DNA from: JANPIX01 sp031425195
GTDB taxonomy: Bacteria > Pseudomonadota > Alphaproteobacteria > Rhodobacterales > Rhodobacteraceae
Length of the DNA stretch: 64,000 bases
Direction of reading: 5' to 3'
NCBI GenBank assembly: GCA_031425195.1
Contig: JANPIX010000009.1
Span: forward strand, 62,001-126,000
Numbering within the stretch: position 1 is the stretch's first letter; each line of letters starts with the position of its first letter. Below are positions 18,084 to 27,429 of this stretch, piece after piece. A model generated the notes under the pieces. It saw only the letters and a list, made by a program, of their open reading frames with translations. It did not search any database and had not been told where the DNA came from. A program made the position numbers and the translations under genes.

Positions 18084-19261
18084 TGATTTCGGTTGAACAA
18101 GCGCAAGCCTTGGTTCTGGCGCTTGCACAGCCGATGGATGACGAACTTGTCGCCTTGCAAGGCGCTGCTGGCCGCTGGATGACTGTTGCGGCAACGGCCC
18201 GCCGCGACCAGCCACCTTTCGATGCGTCAGCGATGGACGGCTATGCCATTTTTGGGGACGCCGCGCGTGGAACCCGTTTGCGCGTGATCGGCGAGGCCGG
18301 GGCGGGTCATCGTTTCGGAGGCACCGTCGGAGCGGGCGAGGCCGTCCGCATCTTTACGGGTGCGCCTGTGCCCTCGAGTGCCAACCGGGTGATTCTGCAA
18401 GAGGATGTCGACCGCGACGGCGATACGATCACGCTGACACTTGACGCTCAGGGCCCCACCCACATCCGCGCGCAAGGCAGCGATTTCAGTGCGGGCGCGC
18501 AGGTGTTGCCACGCTGCCTGCGACCGAATGATCTGGCGCTTCTGGCCGCGATGAACGTGCCTGACGTAACCGTTGCCCGCAAGCCCCGCGTCGCGCTGAT
18601 CGCGACAGGCGATGAACTGGTGATGCCGGGCGACGTGCCACGGCCCGACCAGATCATCACGTCGAACACCTTTGCTCTGAAAGCCCTGATCGAAGACGCC
18701 GGCGGCATCGTTCAGATGCTGCCCATCGCGCGGGATACCGAAACCGACCTTCGCGCCGTGCTGGACCTCGCCGCCAATGCGGATCTGGTGGTGACGGTGG
18801 GCGGTGCTTCAGTCGGCGACCACGACCTTGTGGGCAAGGTTGCGGCCGACATGGGTTTGGAACGTGCGTTCCACAAGATTGCCATGCGCCCCGGCAAACC
18901 CCTGATGGCCGGGCGGTTGCGGGGCCGCCCGATGTTGGGCCTGCCCGGCAATCCGGTATCGGCCATCGTCTGCGGCCATCTGTTTCTGATGCCACTGGTC
19001 CGCGCCATGCAGGGCGACCCCGCGCCCCTGCCAAAAGCAAGGCGCGCCTTATTGGGACAGGACGTCGGCCCCGCAGGCCCCCGTGCGCATTACATGCGGG
19101 CCGGGATCGTTGACGGCGAGAGCCTGCCCGTAGTGACGGCTTTTGCCGATCAGGACAGCGCCCTTCTGGGGGTGCTCGCCGCGTCGCAAGCCTTGCTCGT
19201 TCGGCCGCAGGGCGATGGCCCGCAACTGGCTGGAAGCATTGTGACTTATCTTCCCATCTGA
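18083..19261 (+). CDS. moeA: Molybdopterin molybdenumtransferase
   Basis: A 392-residue protein that inserts molybdenum into molybdopterin. It has the N-terminal MoeA motif QPPFDASAMDGYA, the central MoCF-binding motif ATGDELV and VTVGGASVGDHD, and GLPGNPVSA with the conserved PGNP. An in-frame GTG one codon upstream (18080) overlaps the moaC stop and is also possible. It is the last gene before the lexA promoter. Confidence 0.95.
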   Translation: MISVEQAQALVLALAQPMDDELVALQGAAGRWMTVAATARRDQPPFDASAMDGYAIFGDAARGTRLRVIGEAGAGHRFGGTVGAGEAVRIFTGAPVPSSANRVILQEDVDRDGDTITLTLDAQGPTHIRAQGSDFSAGAQVLPRCLRPNDLALLAAMNVPDVTVARKPRVALIATGDELVMPGDVPRPDQIITSNTFALKALIEDAGGIVQMLPIARDTETDLRAVLDLAANADLVVTVGGASVGDHDLVGKVAADMGLERAFHKIAMRPGKPLMAGRLRGRPMLGLPGNPVSAIVCGHLFLMPLVRAMQGDPAPLPKARRALLGQDVGPAGPRAHYMRAGIVDGESLPVVTAFADQDSALLGVLAASQALLVRPQGDGPQLAGSIVTYLPI

Positions 19262-19281
19262 TTGGTCCCCTATCACGGGTC

Positions 19282-19310
19282 TTGACACAAACGGGGAACA
19301 TGGGCAGAAC
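19282..19310 (+). promoter_or_regulatory. lexA promoter with SOS box GAAC-N7-GAAC
   Basis: GAAC at 19296-19299 and GAAC at 19307-19310 are separated by seven bases, the direct-repeat SOS operator known for Rhodobacter and Paracoccus LexA. It lies between a TTGACA -35 element (19282-19287) and the predicted -10 position 17 bases later (CAGAAC, a weak match). LexA bound here would block its own promoter. Confidence 0.85.
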
Positions 19311-19344
19311 ATTGTGTTAACATTTATCCTGAAAAGGGTGGCAC

Positions 19345-20031
19345 ATGCTCACACGCAAGCAGATCGAACTTCTGGACTTCATCAAGCAGCGGCTTGACCG
19401 GGATGGCGTTCCACCATCGTTTGACGAAATGAAGGATGCGCTTGACCTGCGGTCGAAGTCGGGCATCCACCGCCTGATCACCGCCCTGGAAGAGCGTGGT
19501 TTTATCCGCAGGCTGGCGCACCGCGCGCGGGCGCTTGAGATTCTGAAGCTACCCGATGCGATGGAAAAGCCCGGCTTTTCGCCCAAGGTGATCAAGGGTG
19601 ACAAGGTTGATGCGCCGCGCGGGGCCATGCCGGTTTCCACCATCCACGCGATGGAACTGCCGGTGATGGGCCGCATCGCCGCCGGTGTTCCGATCGAGGC
19701 GATTTCCGAAGTGTCGCGTCATATTGCGGTACCGGGGTCAATGCTTTCGGGCAACGGTCAGCACTACGCGTTGGAGGTCAAGGGCGACAGTATGATCGAC
19801 GCCGGCATCAACGATGGCGATATCGTGGTGATCCGCGAACAGTCGACGGCCGAAAACGGGGATATTGTGGTGGCGCTGGTTGACGAGGCCGAGGCGACGT
19901 TGAAACGTTTCCGCCGCAGGGGCAACATGATCGCACTTGAAGCGGCTAATCCCGCCTACGAAACCCGGCTGATCCCGGACCATCTGGTCAAGGTGCAGGG
20001 GCGGTTGGTGGGCCTGATCCGCAGTTACTGA
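19345..20031 (+). CDS. lexA: LexA repressor of the SOS response
   Basis: A 228-residue repressor-protease. The N-terminal winged helix includes PPSFDEMKDALDLRSKSGIHR, with the recognition helix near residues 37-50. The self-cleavage bond is A113-G114 (RIAAGVP), and the catalytic pair is S149 (KGDSM) and K187. On DNA damage RecA filaments stimulate self-cleavage and free SOS genes. The ATG has AAAAGGGTGG upstream and lies 35 bases after its own SOS box. Its 3' end overlaps that of comEC by seven bases on the other strand. Confidence 0.97.
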   Translation: MLTRKQIELLDFIKQRLDRDGVPPSFDEMKDALDLRSKSGIHRLITALEERGFIRRLAHRARALEILKLPDAMEKPGFSPKVIKGDKVDAPRGAMPVSTIHAMELPVMGRIAAGVPIEAISEVSRHIAVPGSMLSGNGQHYALEVKGDSMIDAGINDGDIVVIREQSTAENGDIVVALVDEAEATLKRFRRRGNMIALEAANPAYETRLIPDHLVKVQGRLVGLIRSY

Positions 20032-22205
20032 AACGCGGCGAGCGCGGGCCCGACTGAATCTGCGATGGGTGCCGTGGGATCGGCAAAGTCGGGCGACCAC
20101 AGACGCTGAACCTGATGTGCCCATTGCAGGTGCATGGCGTTTTTGTCATCTGTCCAGATGGCGATCGTACCCGTCTGCGCCAGCGTATCCTGATCAAGCA
20201 ACAGGCACACCCCCGCGGGCACGTCGACCGGTGCCGCCACGATTACCAGATCGAATTTGTCGCAGGCCGCCTGAGCCTTGTCCGTTGCCCCCTTGCCGGA
20301 CAGAACGATCCCGCTGCGCCCGCCCACTTCAAACACGCGCGCGCCCTTGGGCCCGACAAAGCCGGTGCGCGCCGCAGCACCCTCTTGTCCCGCCAGATCG
20401 CCGTCATTTTCGAGCCAGCTTTTCGCGGCGAACCCGGCCCCCTTTGCCGCAGACAGCGACCGCCCGTCAGGTGCCATCAACCCCGCCAGCGCGCCCGTTT
20501 CGTCGATCAGCAGAACGGGACGGTCTGACACCACCCAGAGGCCAATCGCCAAGACGACAACCCCTGCCCCTGCCCAACGTGCGCGGCCTTGCCATATGAT
20601 CACCCACAGCCCACCCAGCGTGATCATCGGCAACACCCAGGCACCGGGGGCCGGGATGGATGTGACTGCCCCTTCCCATCCCGCCACCCAATGTGCCACG
20701 AACAGGATCCACCGCGACCCCATATCCATGACCCACAAGGCTGGTCCCGCCAGCCCGACAGGTGCCAACAGTGCCGCTATGGCGCCCGCAGGCATCACGA
20801 TGGTGCCCATCACAGGGACGGTCAACAGATTGGCCACCAGGCCGTATTCCGCAAACCGGTTGAAATGCGCCGCCGCATAGGGTGCCGTCGCAAAACCGCC
20901 CAGCAGAGACGACAGGACAAGCGTGAACAGGGGCATCATCCAGCGCGGCCAACGTTTCCGCATGACACCGGCATCGACCGCACCAAAGCCGACAATCAAG
21001 GCAACAGTCGCCGCGTATGACATCTGAAACCCGGGTTCCAACAGGCTTTCGGGTTGCCACAACAGGATCAGGATGGCGCTGATCGCAACTGAACGAAGCG
21101 TCAGCGCGCGGCGATCCAGAAGCACCGCACCCAGCATCACTGATACCATGATGAAGGCGCGTTCCGTGGCCACATTGGCCCCGGACAGCAAAAGATACCA
21201 GAACGCCACCGCAAAGGCGATCACGGCGGCCAGCTTCTTGGCGTTCACCCGCAGTGCCAAGGGCGGGACAAGGGCAATCCCGTATCTGAAAAGGCCAAAG
21301 ACGAATGCAGTCAGAAAGGCCATGTTCATCCCGGATATGGCCAGAAGATGTGCCAGACTTGAATCCCGCAGGGCGGCGACGGCATCAAGGCTCAACCCAG
21401 ATCTGTCACCCGTCATCACCCCTGACGCGAAGGCCCCGCTATCGCCGGGCAAGGCCTCCATGATGGCGTTGGAAAGCTGTGTGCGCCAACGACCGACGAT
21501 CTGGGCCTGCCCAACCGGCCCCGCCCAAAGCAGAACCGGCGTGCGGGTGTAACCTACGCCACCGAGTTGGTCGAAAAACGCCATTCTACGAAAATCAAAA
21601 GCACCGGGTTCAGCTGCGCCGGGTGGTCCGGTCAGATGGCCCGTGGTCATCACTGTCTGACCGGGTTCCAGCTTTGGCACCGGCCAGTCGCCCTGCAGGG
21701 ACACACGCACATGGCGCGGCGTTCGGTCGGGGGGTGTATCTTCCAGAACCACGGTATCGAGTGTCAGGCGCAGGGCATCCGTCTGCGATCTGTCGATCTC
21801 GATGATGCGCCCAATGATCGGTCCATAGTACCGGAAATCGAGCATGGGCGACGACACTGAATGGGCGCGCAAACCGGCGGCAGCCATTCCCATAAGAAGG
21901 CAAACGACCGCAATAGAAGGGCCTTGGGTCAGTTCCGGGCCGCGCAACGACAGGATCGTGGCAAACGCCAATGCGGCCATGACGAAAAGGTAGAACGCGG
22001 CCCCAGGTTCCCACGGCAGGGCGAACCACAGGCCCACACCTGTTCCGATGAATACGGGAACCCACGGAAACAACCTGCCCCGCGCCGCGAGGATTGAGCG
22101 CAATGGCCAAAGGGTTGCCTGTGCCAGGCTCGTCACCTTGTTTCCCGCCCCGTGATTGCCTAAAGACAGGATTGCCTGAAGGCATCTCCACGCATATCGC
22201 ATCAT
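20025..22205 (-). CDS. comEC: ComEC/Rec2-type DNA uptake channel protein, no nuclease domain seen
   Basis: A 726-residue membrane protein with an N-terminal DUF4131 region (about residues 40-220) and the competence-domain membrane block (about 240-510, including DRSGLSLDAVAALRDSSLAHLLAISGMN, split here only for reading: GDRSGLSLD and HLLAISGMNMAF). In natural transformation ComEC carries single-stranded DNA across the inner membrane. The C-terminal 170 residues show no HxHxDH motif, so the metallo-beta-lactamase nuclease domain of longer ComEC proteins is absent or degenerate. It is divergent from gltX with only 24 bases between the start codons, and convergent with lexA. Confidence 0.88.
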   Translation of the reverse strand: MMRYAWRCLQAILSLGNHGAGNKVTSLAQATLWPLRSILAARGRLFPWVPVFIGTGVGLWFALPWEPGAAFYLFVMAALAFATILSLRGPELTQGPSIAVVCLLMGMAAAGLRAHSVSSPMLDFRYYGPIIGRIIEIDRSQTDALRLTLDTVVLEDTPPDRTPRHVRVSLQGDWPVPKLEPGQTVMTTGHLTGPPGAAEPGAFDFRRMAFFDQLGGVGYTRTPVLLWAGPVGQAQIVGRWRTQLSNAIMEALPGDSGAFASGVMTGDRSGLSLDAVAALRDSSLAHLLAISGMNMAFLTAFVFGLFRYGIALVPPLALRVNAKKLAAVIAFAVAFWYLLLSGANVATERAFIMVSVMLGAVLLDRRALTLRSVAISAILILLWQPESLLEPGFQMSYAATVALIVGFGAVDAGVMRKRWPRWMMPLFTLVLSSLLGGFATAPYAAAHFNRFAEYGLVANLLTVPVMGTIVMPAGAIAALLAPVGLAGPALWVMDMGSRWILFVAHWVAGWEGAVTSIPAPGAWVLPMITLGGLWVIIWQGRARWAGAGVVVLAIGLWVVSDRPVLLIDETGALAGLMAPDGRSLSAAKGAGFAAKSWLENDGDLAGQEGAAARTGFVGPKGARVFEVGGRSGIVLSGKGATDKAQAACDKFDLVIVAAPVDVPAGVCLLLDQDTLAQTGTIAIWTDDKNAMHLQWAHQVQRLWSPDFADPTAPIADSVGPALAAFQ

Positions 22206-22229
22206 GGTTTCCAGAAAGTTAACATCCGC

Positions 22230-23648
22230 ATGACTGCCCCCCTTTCGCCGTCAAAGCCTGTCGTCACCCGGTTTGCGCCATCGCCCACGGGGTATCTGCA
22301 TATCGGCGGCGCGCGGACGGCGCTGTTCAACTGGCTTTACGCCCGGGGGCGCGGCGGCAAGTTTTTGTTGCGCATCGAAGACACGGATCGGGAACGGTCC
22401 ACCCCGGCCGCGACGGACGCCATCCTGCGGGGGCTGACATGGTTGGGCCTTGACTGGGATGGCGAGGTTGTCAGCCAGTTCGAACGCCGCGACCGCCACG
22501 CAGAGGTTGCCCATCAGATGCTCGCGCGTGGATCGGCCTATAGATGCTTTTCCACGCAGGCCGAAATCGCAGCCTTTCGGGCCGAGGCCGAAGCACGCGG
22601 CAGCTATGCCGTGTTTCAAAGCCCGTGGCGTGATGCGGACCCGTCGACCTGGCCCGATGCACCCTATGTCATCCGCATGCGCGCGCCACGCGACGGCGAC
22701 ACCGTGATCAATGACACGGTTCAGGGCATCGTCACGTTTGGCAACGATCAACTCGACGACATGATTTGTTTACGGTCGGATGGTACGCCAACCTACATGT
22801 TGGCGGTGGTCGTGGATGACCATGACATGGGTGTAACGCATGTGATCCGGGGCGATGACCATCTGAACAATGCGGCCCGGCAAACCATGATTTATCAGGC
22901 GATGGGCTGGGAAATTCCGGTCTGGGCGCACATCCCGCTGATCCACGGGCCTGACGGCAAGAAATTGTCCAAACGTCATGGCGCAGTCGGGGTCGAGGAA
23001 TATCAGGCCATGGGGTATCCGGCTGCGGGCATGCGCAACTACCTGACGCGGCTGGGCTGGGCGCACGGGGATTCGGAATTCTTTACAAGCGCGCAGGCGA
23101 TGGAATGGTTCGATCTTTCGGCCATCGGGCGTGCGCCGGCCCGACTGGACTTCAAAAAGCTTGAGAACCTGTGCGGTCAGCATATGGCTGCAAGCGACGA
23201 TGCTGCGCTGCTGCATGAATTTCGGGCATATCTTGCAGCCAGTGGCAAAACACCTCTGACCGAACGTCAGGATGTCTTGTTTCAAAAGGGCATCTACGCG
23301 CTTAAAGACCGCGCGAAGACATTCGTTGAACTTGTTGAAAAGGCGGCGTATATACTTTCCAGCCGGCCCATTGTTCCCGATGAGGCCGCAGCAAAGACTC
23401 TTGATACGGTATCCCGTGGTATACTGTCTGAATTGACGCCGCGACTGCGAAATGCTAACTGGACGAAAGAAACGATCGAGGTCATTCTGACCGAAATTGC
23501 CGCTGCGCATGGCCTTGGGTTCGGGAAACTTGCTGCACCACTCCGTGCCGCACTTGCCGGACGAACGGTCAGCCCTAGCGTCTATGACATGATGTTGATT
23601 ATCGGTCAGGACGAAACAATTGCGCGGCTGACTGACGCTGCGGCGTAA
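22230..23648 (+). CDS. gltX: Glutamyl-tRNA synthetase
   Basis: A 472-residue class I aminoacyl-tRNA synthetase. The HIGH-type motif is FAPSPTGYLHIGGARTA near residue 20 and the KMSKS-type motif is KKLSKRHG near residue 248. The length is normal for bacterial GluRS. Alphaproteobacteria often have two GluRS-like genes, one of which also makes Glu-tRNA(Gln) for the GatCAB amidotransferase; gatB is in this window. Which type this one is cannot be told here. Confidence 0.96.
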   Translation: MTAPLSPSKPVVTRFAPSPTGYLHIGGARTALFNWLYARGRGGKFLLRIEDTDRERSTPAATDAILRGLTWLGLDWDGEVVSQFERRDRHAEVAHQMLARGSAYRCFSTQAEIAAFRAEAEARGSYAVFQSPWRDADPSTWPDAPYVIRMRAPRDGDTVINDTVQGIVTFGNDQLDDMICLRSDGTPTYMLAVVVDDHDMGVTHVIRGDDHLNNAARQTMIYQAMGWEIPVWAHIPLIHGPDGKKLSKRHGAVGVEEYQAMGYPAAGMRNYLTRLGWAHGDSEFFTSAQAMEWFDLSAIGRAPARLDFKKLENLCGQHMAASDDAALLHEFRAYLAASGKTPLTERQDVLFQKGIYALKDRAKTFVELVEKAAYILSSRPIVPDEAAAKTLDTVSRGILSELTPRLRNANWTKETIEVILTEIAAAHGLGFGKLAAPLRAALAGRTVSPSVYDMMLIIGQDETIARLTDAAA

Positions 23649-23732
23649 CGCCAAGGCGCGCTGACCGCTGACCCCGCCGCTGCCAGGCGGGGAGCAGAAG
23701 GCGGAACCGAACGGCAGACGGAGGTGCCAGCC

Positions 23733-25043
23733 ATGGCCGATACGACAAAAACGCCTGCCATTGATTCTGCCAAGTTGACTTTTGGCGACACGTCGATCGA
23801 TCTTCCGATCCTGCGCCCTGCGATGGGCCCCGATGTGCTTGATATCCGCAAGCTTTATGCGCAGGGCAACGTGTTCACCTATGATCCGGGGTTTACGTCA
23901 ACCGCTGCCTGCGAAAGCGACATTACCTATATCGACGGCGATGTCGGTGAACTGCTGTACCGCGGCTATCCGATTGAACAGCTTGCCGATCAGTCAAGCC
24001 ATCTGGAAGTTTGCTTTCTGCTTTTGTACGGCGAACTGCCCACCGCCGCGCAGCTTGCCGATTTCAAGCAGCGTGTGACACATCACACCATGGTGCATGA
24101 ACAGATGCACTATTTCTTCCGGGGGTTCCGGCGCGACAGCCACCCGATGGCCACGATGGTGGGCGTGGTGGGGGCCATGTCGGCGTTTTATCATGACAGC
24201 ACCGATATCAATGATCCCTGGCAGCGCGAAGTTGCGGCCATCCGGCTGATTGCGAAACTGCCGACGATTGCTGCCATGGCCTACAAGTATTCGGTTGGAC
24301 AGCCTTTTGTCTATCCGCGCAACAATCTGGATTATTCCAGCAATTTCCTCAACATGTGCTTCTCGGTTCCGGCAGAAGATTACGTTGTGAACCCGATCAT
24401 CGCCAAGGCGCTTGACCGGATCATGATGCTGCACGCCGACCATGAACAGAACGCTTCGACCAGCACGGTGCGTCTTGCCGGGTCTTCGGGGGCCAACCCA
24501 TTTGCCTGCATTGCAGCCGGTATTGCCTGCCTGTGGGGCCCAGCCCACGGCGGGGCGAACCAGGCGGCACTGGAGCAGTTGCGCGAAATCGGAACGGTTG
24601 ACCGCATCCCCGAATACATCAAAATGGCCAAGGACAAGAATTCCGGTGTGCGCCTGATGGGGTTCGGCCACCGCGTCTACAAGAACTTTGACCCGCGCGC
24701 CAAGGTGATGAAGGAATCCGCCGACGAGGTGTTGGGTCTTCTGGGCATCGAAAACAACCCGACGCTTCAAGTCGCGAAGGAGTTGGAGCGGATTGCCCTT
24801 GAAGACGATTATTTCGTCTCTAAAAAGCTGTATCCGAATGTCGATTTCTATTCCGGAATCATTCTCGATGCGATCGGTTTTCCGACGTCGATGTTCACGC
24901 CAATCTTCGCACTGTCGCGCACGGTCGGCTGGATCGCGCAATGGAAAGAGATGATCGCCGACCCGACACAAAAGATCGGCCGTCCGCGTCAGCTTTACAT
25001 GGGTCCGGCAAAACGGGACTATGTGGATCTTCGCCACCGTTGA
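23733..25043 (+). CDS. gltA: Citrate synthase
   Basis: A 436-residue enzyme of the long hexameric type that condenses oxaloacetate and acetyl-CoA at the entry to the TCA cycle. Active-site regions are visible: GPAHGGANQAAL and GFGHRVYKNFDPRA with catalytic histidines, and the Asp in the C-terminal region. The start at 23733 is preferred to an in-frame GTG at 23724 because GGAGG lies about seven bases upstream. It follows gltX by 84 bases, an order seen in related genomes. Confidence 0.97.
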   Translation: MADTTKTPAIDSAKLTFGDTSIDLPILRPAMGPDVLDIRKLYAQGNVFTYDPGFTSTAACESDITYIDGDVGELLYRGYPIEQLADQSSHLEVCFLLLYGELPTAAQLADFKQRVTHHTMVHEQMHYFFRGFRRDSHPMATMVGVVGAMSAFYHDSTDINDPWQREVAAIRLIAKLPTIAAMAYKYSVGQPFVYPRNNLDYSSNFLNMCFSVPAEDYVVNPIIAKALDRIMMLHADHEQNASTSTVRLAGSSGANPFACIAAGIACLWGPAHGGANQAALEQLREIGTVDRIPEYIKMAKDKNSGVRLMGFGHRVYKNFDPRAKVMKESADEVLGLLGIENNPTLQVAKELERIALEDDYFVSKKLYPNVDFYSGIILDAIGFPTSMFTPIFALSRTVGWIAQWKEMIADPTQKIGRPRQLYMGPAKRDYVDLRHR

Positions 25044-25076
25044 TATTGGCGGGCGCGAGGCTGGCCCAGCCTTGCG

Positions 25077-25946
25077 TCACTGACCGGAGAGCGTCTGCAG
25101 CGGGCCGTAAAGATCGACCCTGCGGTCACGGAACAGGCCCCAACTGCGCCGCAAGTCGGCAATGGCGTCAAGATCAAACGTCGCGGTGATAATCTCCTCT
25201 TCATCGCGGCTTGCCTTGCCCAGCAACGTGCCGGTCTGATCGGCGATAAAGCTGCTGCCGTAGAATGTTACCGAAGTGCCTTCGGGTGCCGTCTCGGTGC
25301 CAATGCGGTTGGACGCGATCACCGGCAGGATATTTGCCGCTGCGTGGCCGCGCATGACCATTTCCCAATGCGGCTGACTGTCGTAGCCGGGCGCCGGAGG
25401 CTCCGATCCTATGGCCGTTGGGTAAAGGATCATTTCCGCACCCTGCAGCGCCATCGCGCGGGCTGCCTCGGGGAACCACTGATCCCAACAGATGCCGACG
25501 CCGATCCGCCCAGCCTGGCTATCCCATACCCGGAACCCTGTATCGCCGGGGCTGAAATAGTACTTTTCTTCATATCCCGGACCCTGCGGAATATGGCTTT
25601 TGCGGTAATTGCCTAAGATGCGCCCATCCGCATCGATCATCGCCATCGCGTTGAAATGGGCCGTCCCTGCCCGCTCGAAATAGGAAAGTGGCAAGACCAC
25701 ACCCAATTCACGCGCCAGATCGGAAAACCGCGCGATAAGCGGGTTGCCGTCCATGGGCGCGGCAAGCGACAGATATTCGCTGCGCTGGGTAATGCAGAAA
25801 TAGGGCGTGGCAAACAGTTCCTGAATGAGAATCACATTCGCGCCGTGCCCGGCCGCCTGCCGGACAAGCCGTTCGGCACGGTCGGCATTTACGGCCAAGT
25901 CCCACGAACAGGCAAACTGGGTGGCCGCTACTGTGACGTTGCGCAT
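25077..25946 (-). CDS. aguB: N-carbamoylputrescine amidase (nitrilase superfamily)
   Basis: A 289-residue carbon-nitrogen hydrolase with the Glu-Lys-Cys triad: IQELF for Glu, YRKSHIPQGPGYEEKYYF for Lys and GICWDQWFPEAAR for Cys. The sequence around the cysteine and the EKYYF segment match N-carbamoylputrescine amidases, which release putrescine, CO2 and ammonia. The neighbouring gene on the same strand encodes an ornithine decarboxylase, another route to putrescine, which supports the call. The two genes are 114 bases apart with a hairpin between. Confidence 0.88.
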   Translation of the reverse strand: MRNVTVAATQFACSWDLAVNADRAERLVRQAAGHGANVILIQELFATPYFCITQRSEYLSLAAPMDGNPLIARFSDLARELGVVLPLSYFERAGTAHFNAMAMIDADGRILGNYRKSHIPQGPGYEEKYYFSPGDTGFRVWDSQAGRIGVGICWDQWFPEAARAMALQGAEMILYPTAIGSEPPAPGYDSQPHWEMVMRGHAAANILPVIASNRIGTETAPEGTSVTFYGSSFIADQTGTLLGKASRDEEEIITATFDLDAIADLRRSWGLFRDRRVDLYGPLQTLSGQ

Positions 25947-26011
25947 ACATTCATTCCCTTGATGTCAGTCGGCGCAAGGATGACGACATGATACGTCCCT
26001 GACAAGCAAAC

Positions 26012-26036
26012 GCCGGAGGCAAGATTTGCCCCCGGC
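26012..26036 (-). terminator. Probable terminator after the ornithine decarboxylase gene
   Basis: An 11-base stem with one mismatch (arms GCCGGAGGCAA and TTGCCCCCGGC, loop GAT on the plus strand) lies about 25 bases after the decarboxylase stop. On the minus strand it is followed by GTTTGCTTG, only a partial T tract, so efficiency is uncertain. Confidence 0.5.
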
Positions 26037-26060
26037 GCAAAATTCACGTCTTTTCCGTAA

Positions 26061-27206
26061 TCAGATTGCCAGCGACAGCACAGTTGCCATCGTCAGTTCA
26101 CCAAAGCCGTTGAACCGGGTGTTGGTTGCCGAAGAATAGGCCCCCATCCCTTCAATCATTACATAGTCCCCCTCGGCGATGCTGCCTGCAAGCATGACGT
26201 CACCGGGCAGACGGTCAACCGAATCGCAGGTGGGTCCAAACACGATGCGGGGCTGGACTGCGTCTGTCCGGCGCTGGCCTTCCGGGGTGACAACATGGAT
26301 GCGGTCGATCACACCGATCATCGGCAGTTCGAAGAACGCGCCGTAAGTGCCGTCGTTCAGGAACACATGTCCGCCATCGCGAACAGCCTTGACCTTGGAC
26401 GCATGGGTGAACGCATCACCGCACAGCGCGCGGCCCGGTTCGCACACCAGCATCGGGCGACCCGCCCCGAAGGCTTCCGTCGCGACGCGGTCAATCAGGT
26501 CGAACGTTTCCTCGATCTGCGGCACGACACCATGCAGACGGTGGTTGGGGAAACCGCCACCAACATTCAGGCGCGAAATCGTCACACCCGCGTCGCGCGC
26601 GATCTGGGCTGCGGCGCGAATATAAGCCTCCCATGCGGCGGGATCGGTGCACTGCGTGCCGGGATGGAAGGTGATGGACGGGATGAAACCCGCGTTGGCC
26701 GCGGTCTTCAGAAGGTCGGTCGCAAGATCGACAGTTGCGCCGAACTTGGCCCCAAAGTTATAGGCCGCCCCCGATACCGGCAGTTTGAACCGGACAGAGA
26801 TTTCGGTGCCTTCAGCCGGCACAAGCTCGATCAGCTTGGCCAATTCTGATGCCGAATCAACCGAGTACGATTTGACGCCCAGTTCAACGGCGACAGAAAT
26901 CTCGGCCCGGCTGCGCACGGGGTTGTTGTAGTGCAGTGCCGCATCCGGGGCCAGACGGCGGATGAGGCGGATCTCGTTGGGCGATGCCACGTCAAAACCG
27001 CGCAGGCCAGCAGCCAGCAGGTTGTCGATCACCACCTCTTCGGGGTTGGACTTCACCGCATAGGTGACAAGGCCCGGAAAGCCATCGATGAACTGGCGCG
27101 CGGCGGCCTGCACCACAGCAGGGGAAAAGAAAAGAATCGGGTTTTCCGGGCGCACGGCGCGCAGAAACTCGGTCGGGTTGGTCCAGATTGTTTTCGACAG
27201 TCCCAT
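26061..27206 (-). CDS. PLP-dependent ornithine/lysine decarboxylase (alanine-racemase-fold)
   Basis: A 381-residue decarboxylase of the eukaryotic-like fold-III group. The PLP-binding lysine is K52 in TYAVKSNP; the conserved glycine-rich segment reads NVGGGFPNHR, and the active-site cysteine is in FGPTCDSVDRLPGD. It makes putrescine from ornithine, and some relatives also use lysine to make cadaverine. The start at 27206 is chosen because AGGG lies about nine bases upstream; an in-frame ATG two codons earlier is also possible. A divergent Lrp-type regulator follows across a 223-base region with a perfect palindrome. Confidence 0.9.
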   Translation of the reverse strand: MGLSKTIWTNPTEFLRAVRPENPILFFSPAVVQAAARQFIDGFPGLVTYAVKSNPEEVVIDNLLAAGLRGFDVASPNEIRLIRRLAPDAALHYNNPVRSRAEISVAVELGVKSYSVDSASELAKLIELVPAEGTEISVRFKLPVSGAAYNFGAKFGATVDLATDLLKTAANAGFIPSITFHPGTQCTDPAAWEAYIRAAAQIARDAGVTISRLNVGGGFPNHRLHGVVPQIEETFDLIDRVATEAFGAGRPMLVCEPGRALCGDAFTHASKVKAVRDGGHVFLNDGTYGAFFELPMIGVIDRIHVVTPEGQRRTDAVQPRIVFGPTCDSVDRLPGDVMLAGSIAEGDYVMIEGMGAYSSATNTRFNGFGELTMATVLSLAI

Positions 27207-27359
27207 CGGCATATTCCCTGTGCAAAGGCCAACAAGATGCAAAGAATGCCTGCCCGCCAAAAAGGCAGGGGTGCGGCACCTCGCGCGGTTTTTTACAACC
27301 AGGCCAGGTGCGTATGAGCCGCCCTTTTCCTGAACTTCGGAGTGGCGATATGCGGCACA

Positions 27360-27406
27360 TTTTCATCGATGAAAACTGTATAATTGTAGTGCAAGCCTGT
27401 TATAAT
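27360..27406 (+). promoter_or_regulatory. Palindrome and two TATAAT boxes between the decarboxylase and Lrp genes
   Basis: TTTTCATCGATGAAAA (27360-27375) is a perfect 16-base palindrome in an AT-rich stretch. TATAAT occurs at 27379-27384 and 27401-27406, the second 24 bases before the Lrp ATG. No good -35 element sits at 17 bases for either, which would fit an activated or autoregulated promoter. The palindrome is a candidate Lrp-type operator for both divergent genes. Confidence 0.5.
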
Positions 27407-27429
27407 GACGAAAAAGGACTACAAATCTG

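Noticed and set aside
16785..18215. A 476-codon minus-strand frame over trpC, moaC and the start of moeA
   Set aside because: It covers three clear genes on the other strand and shows no recognisable domain.
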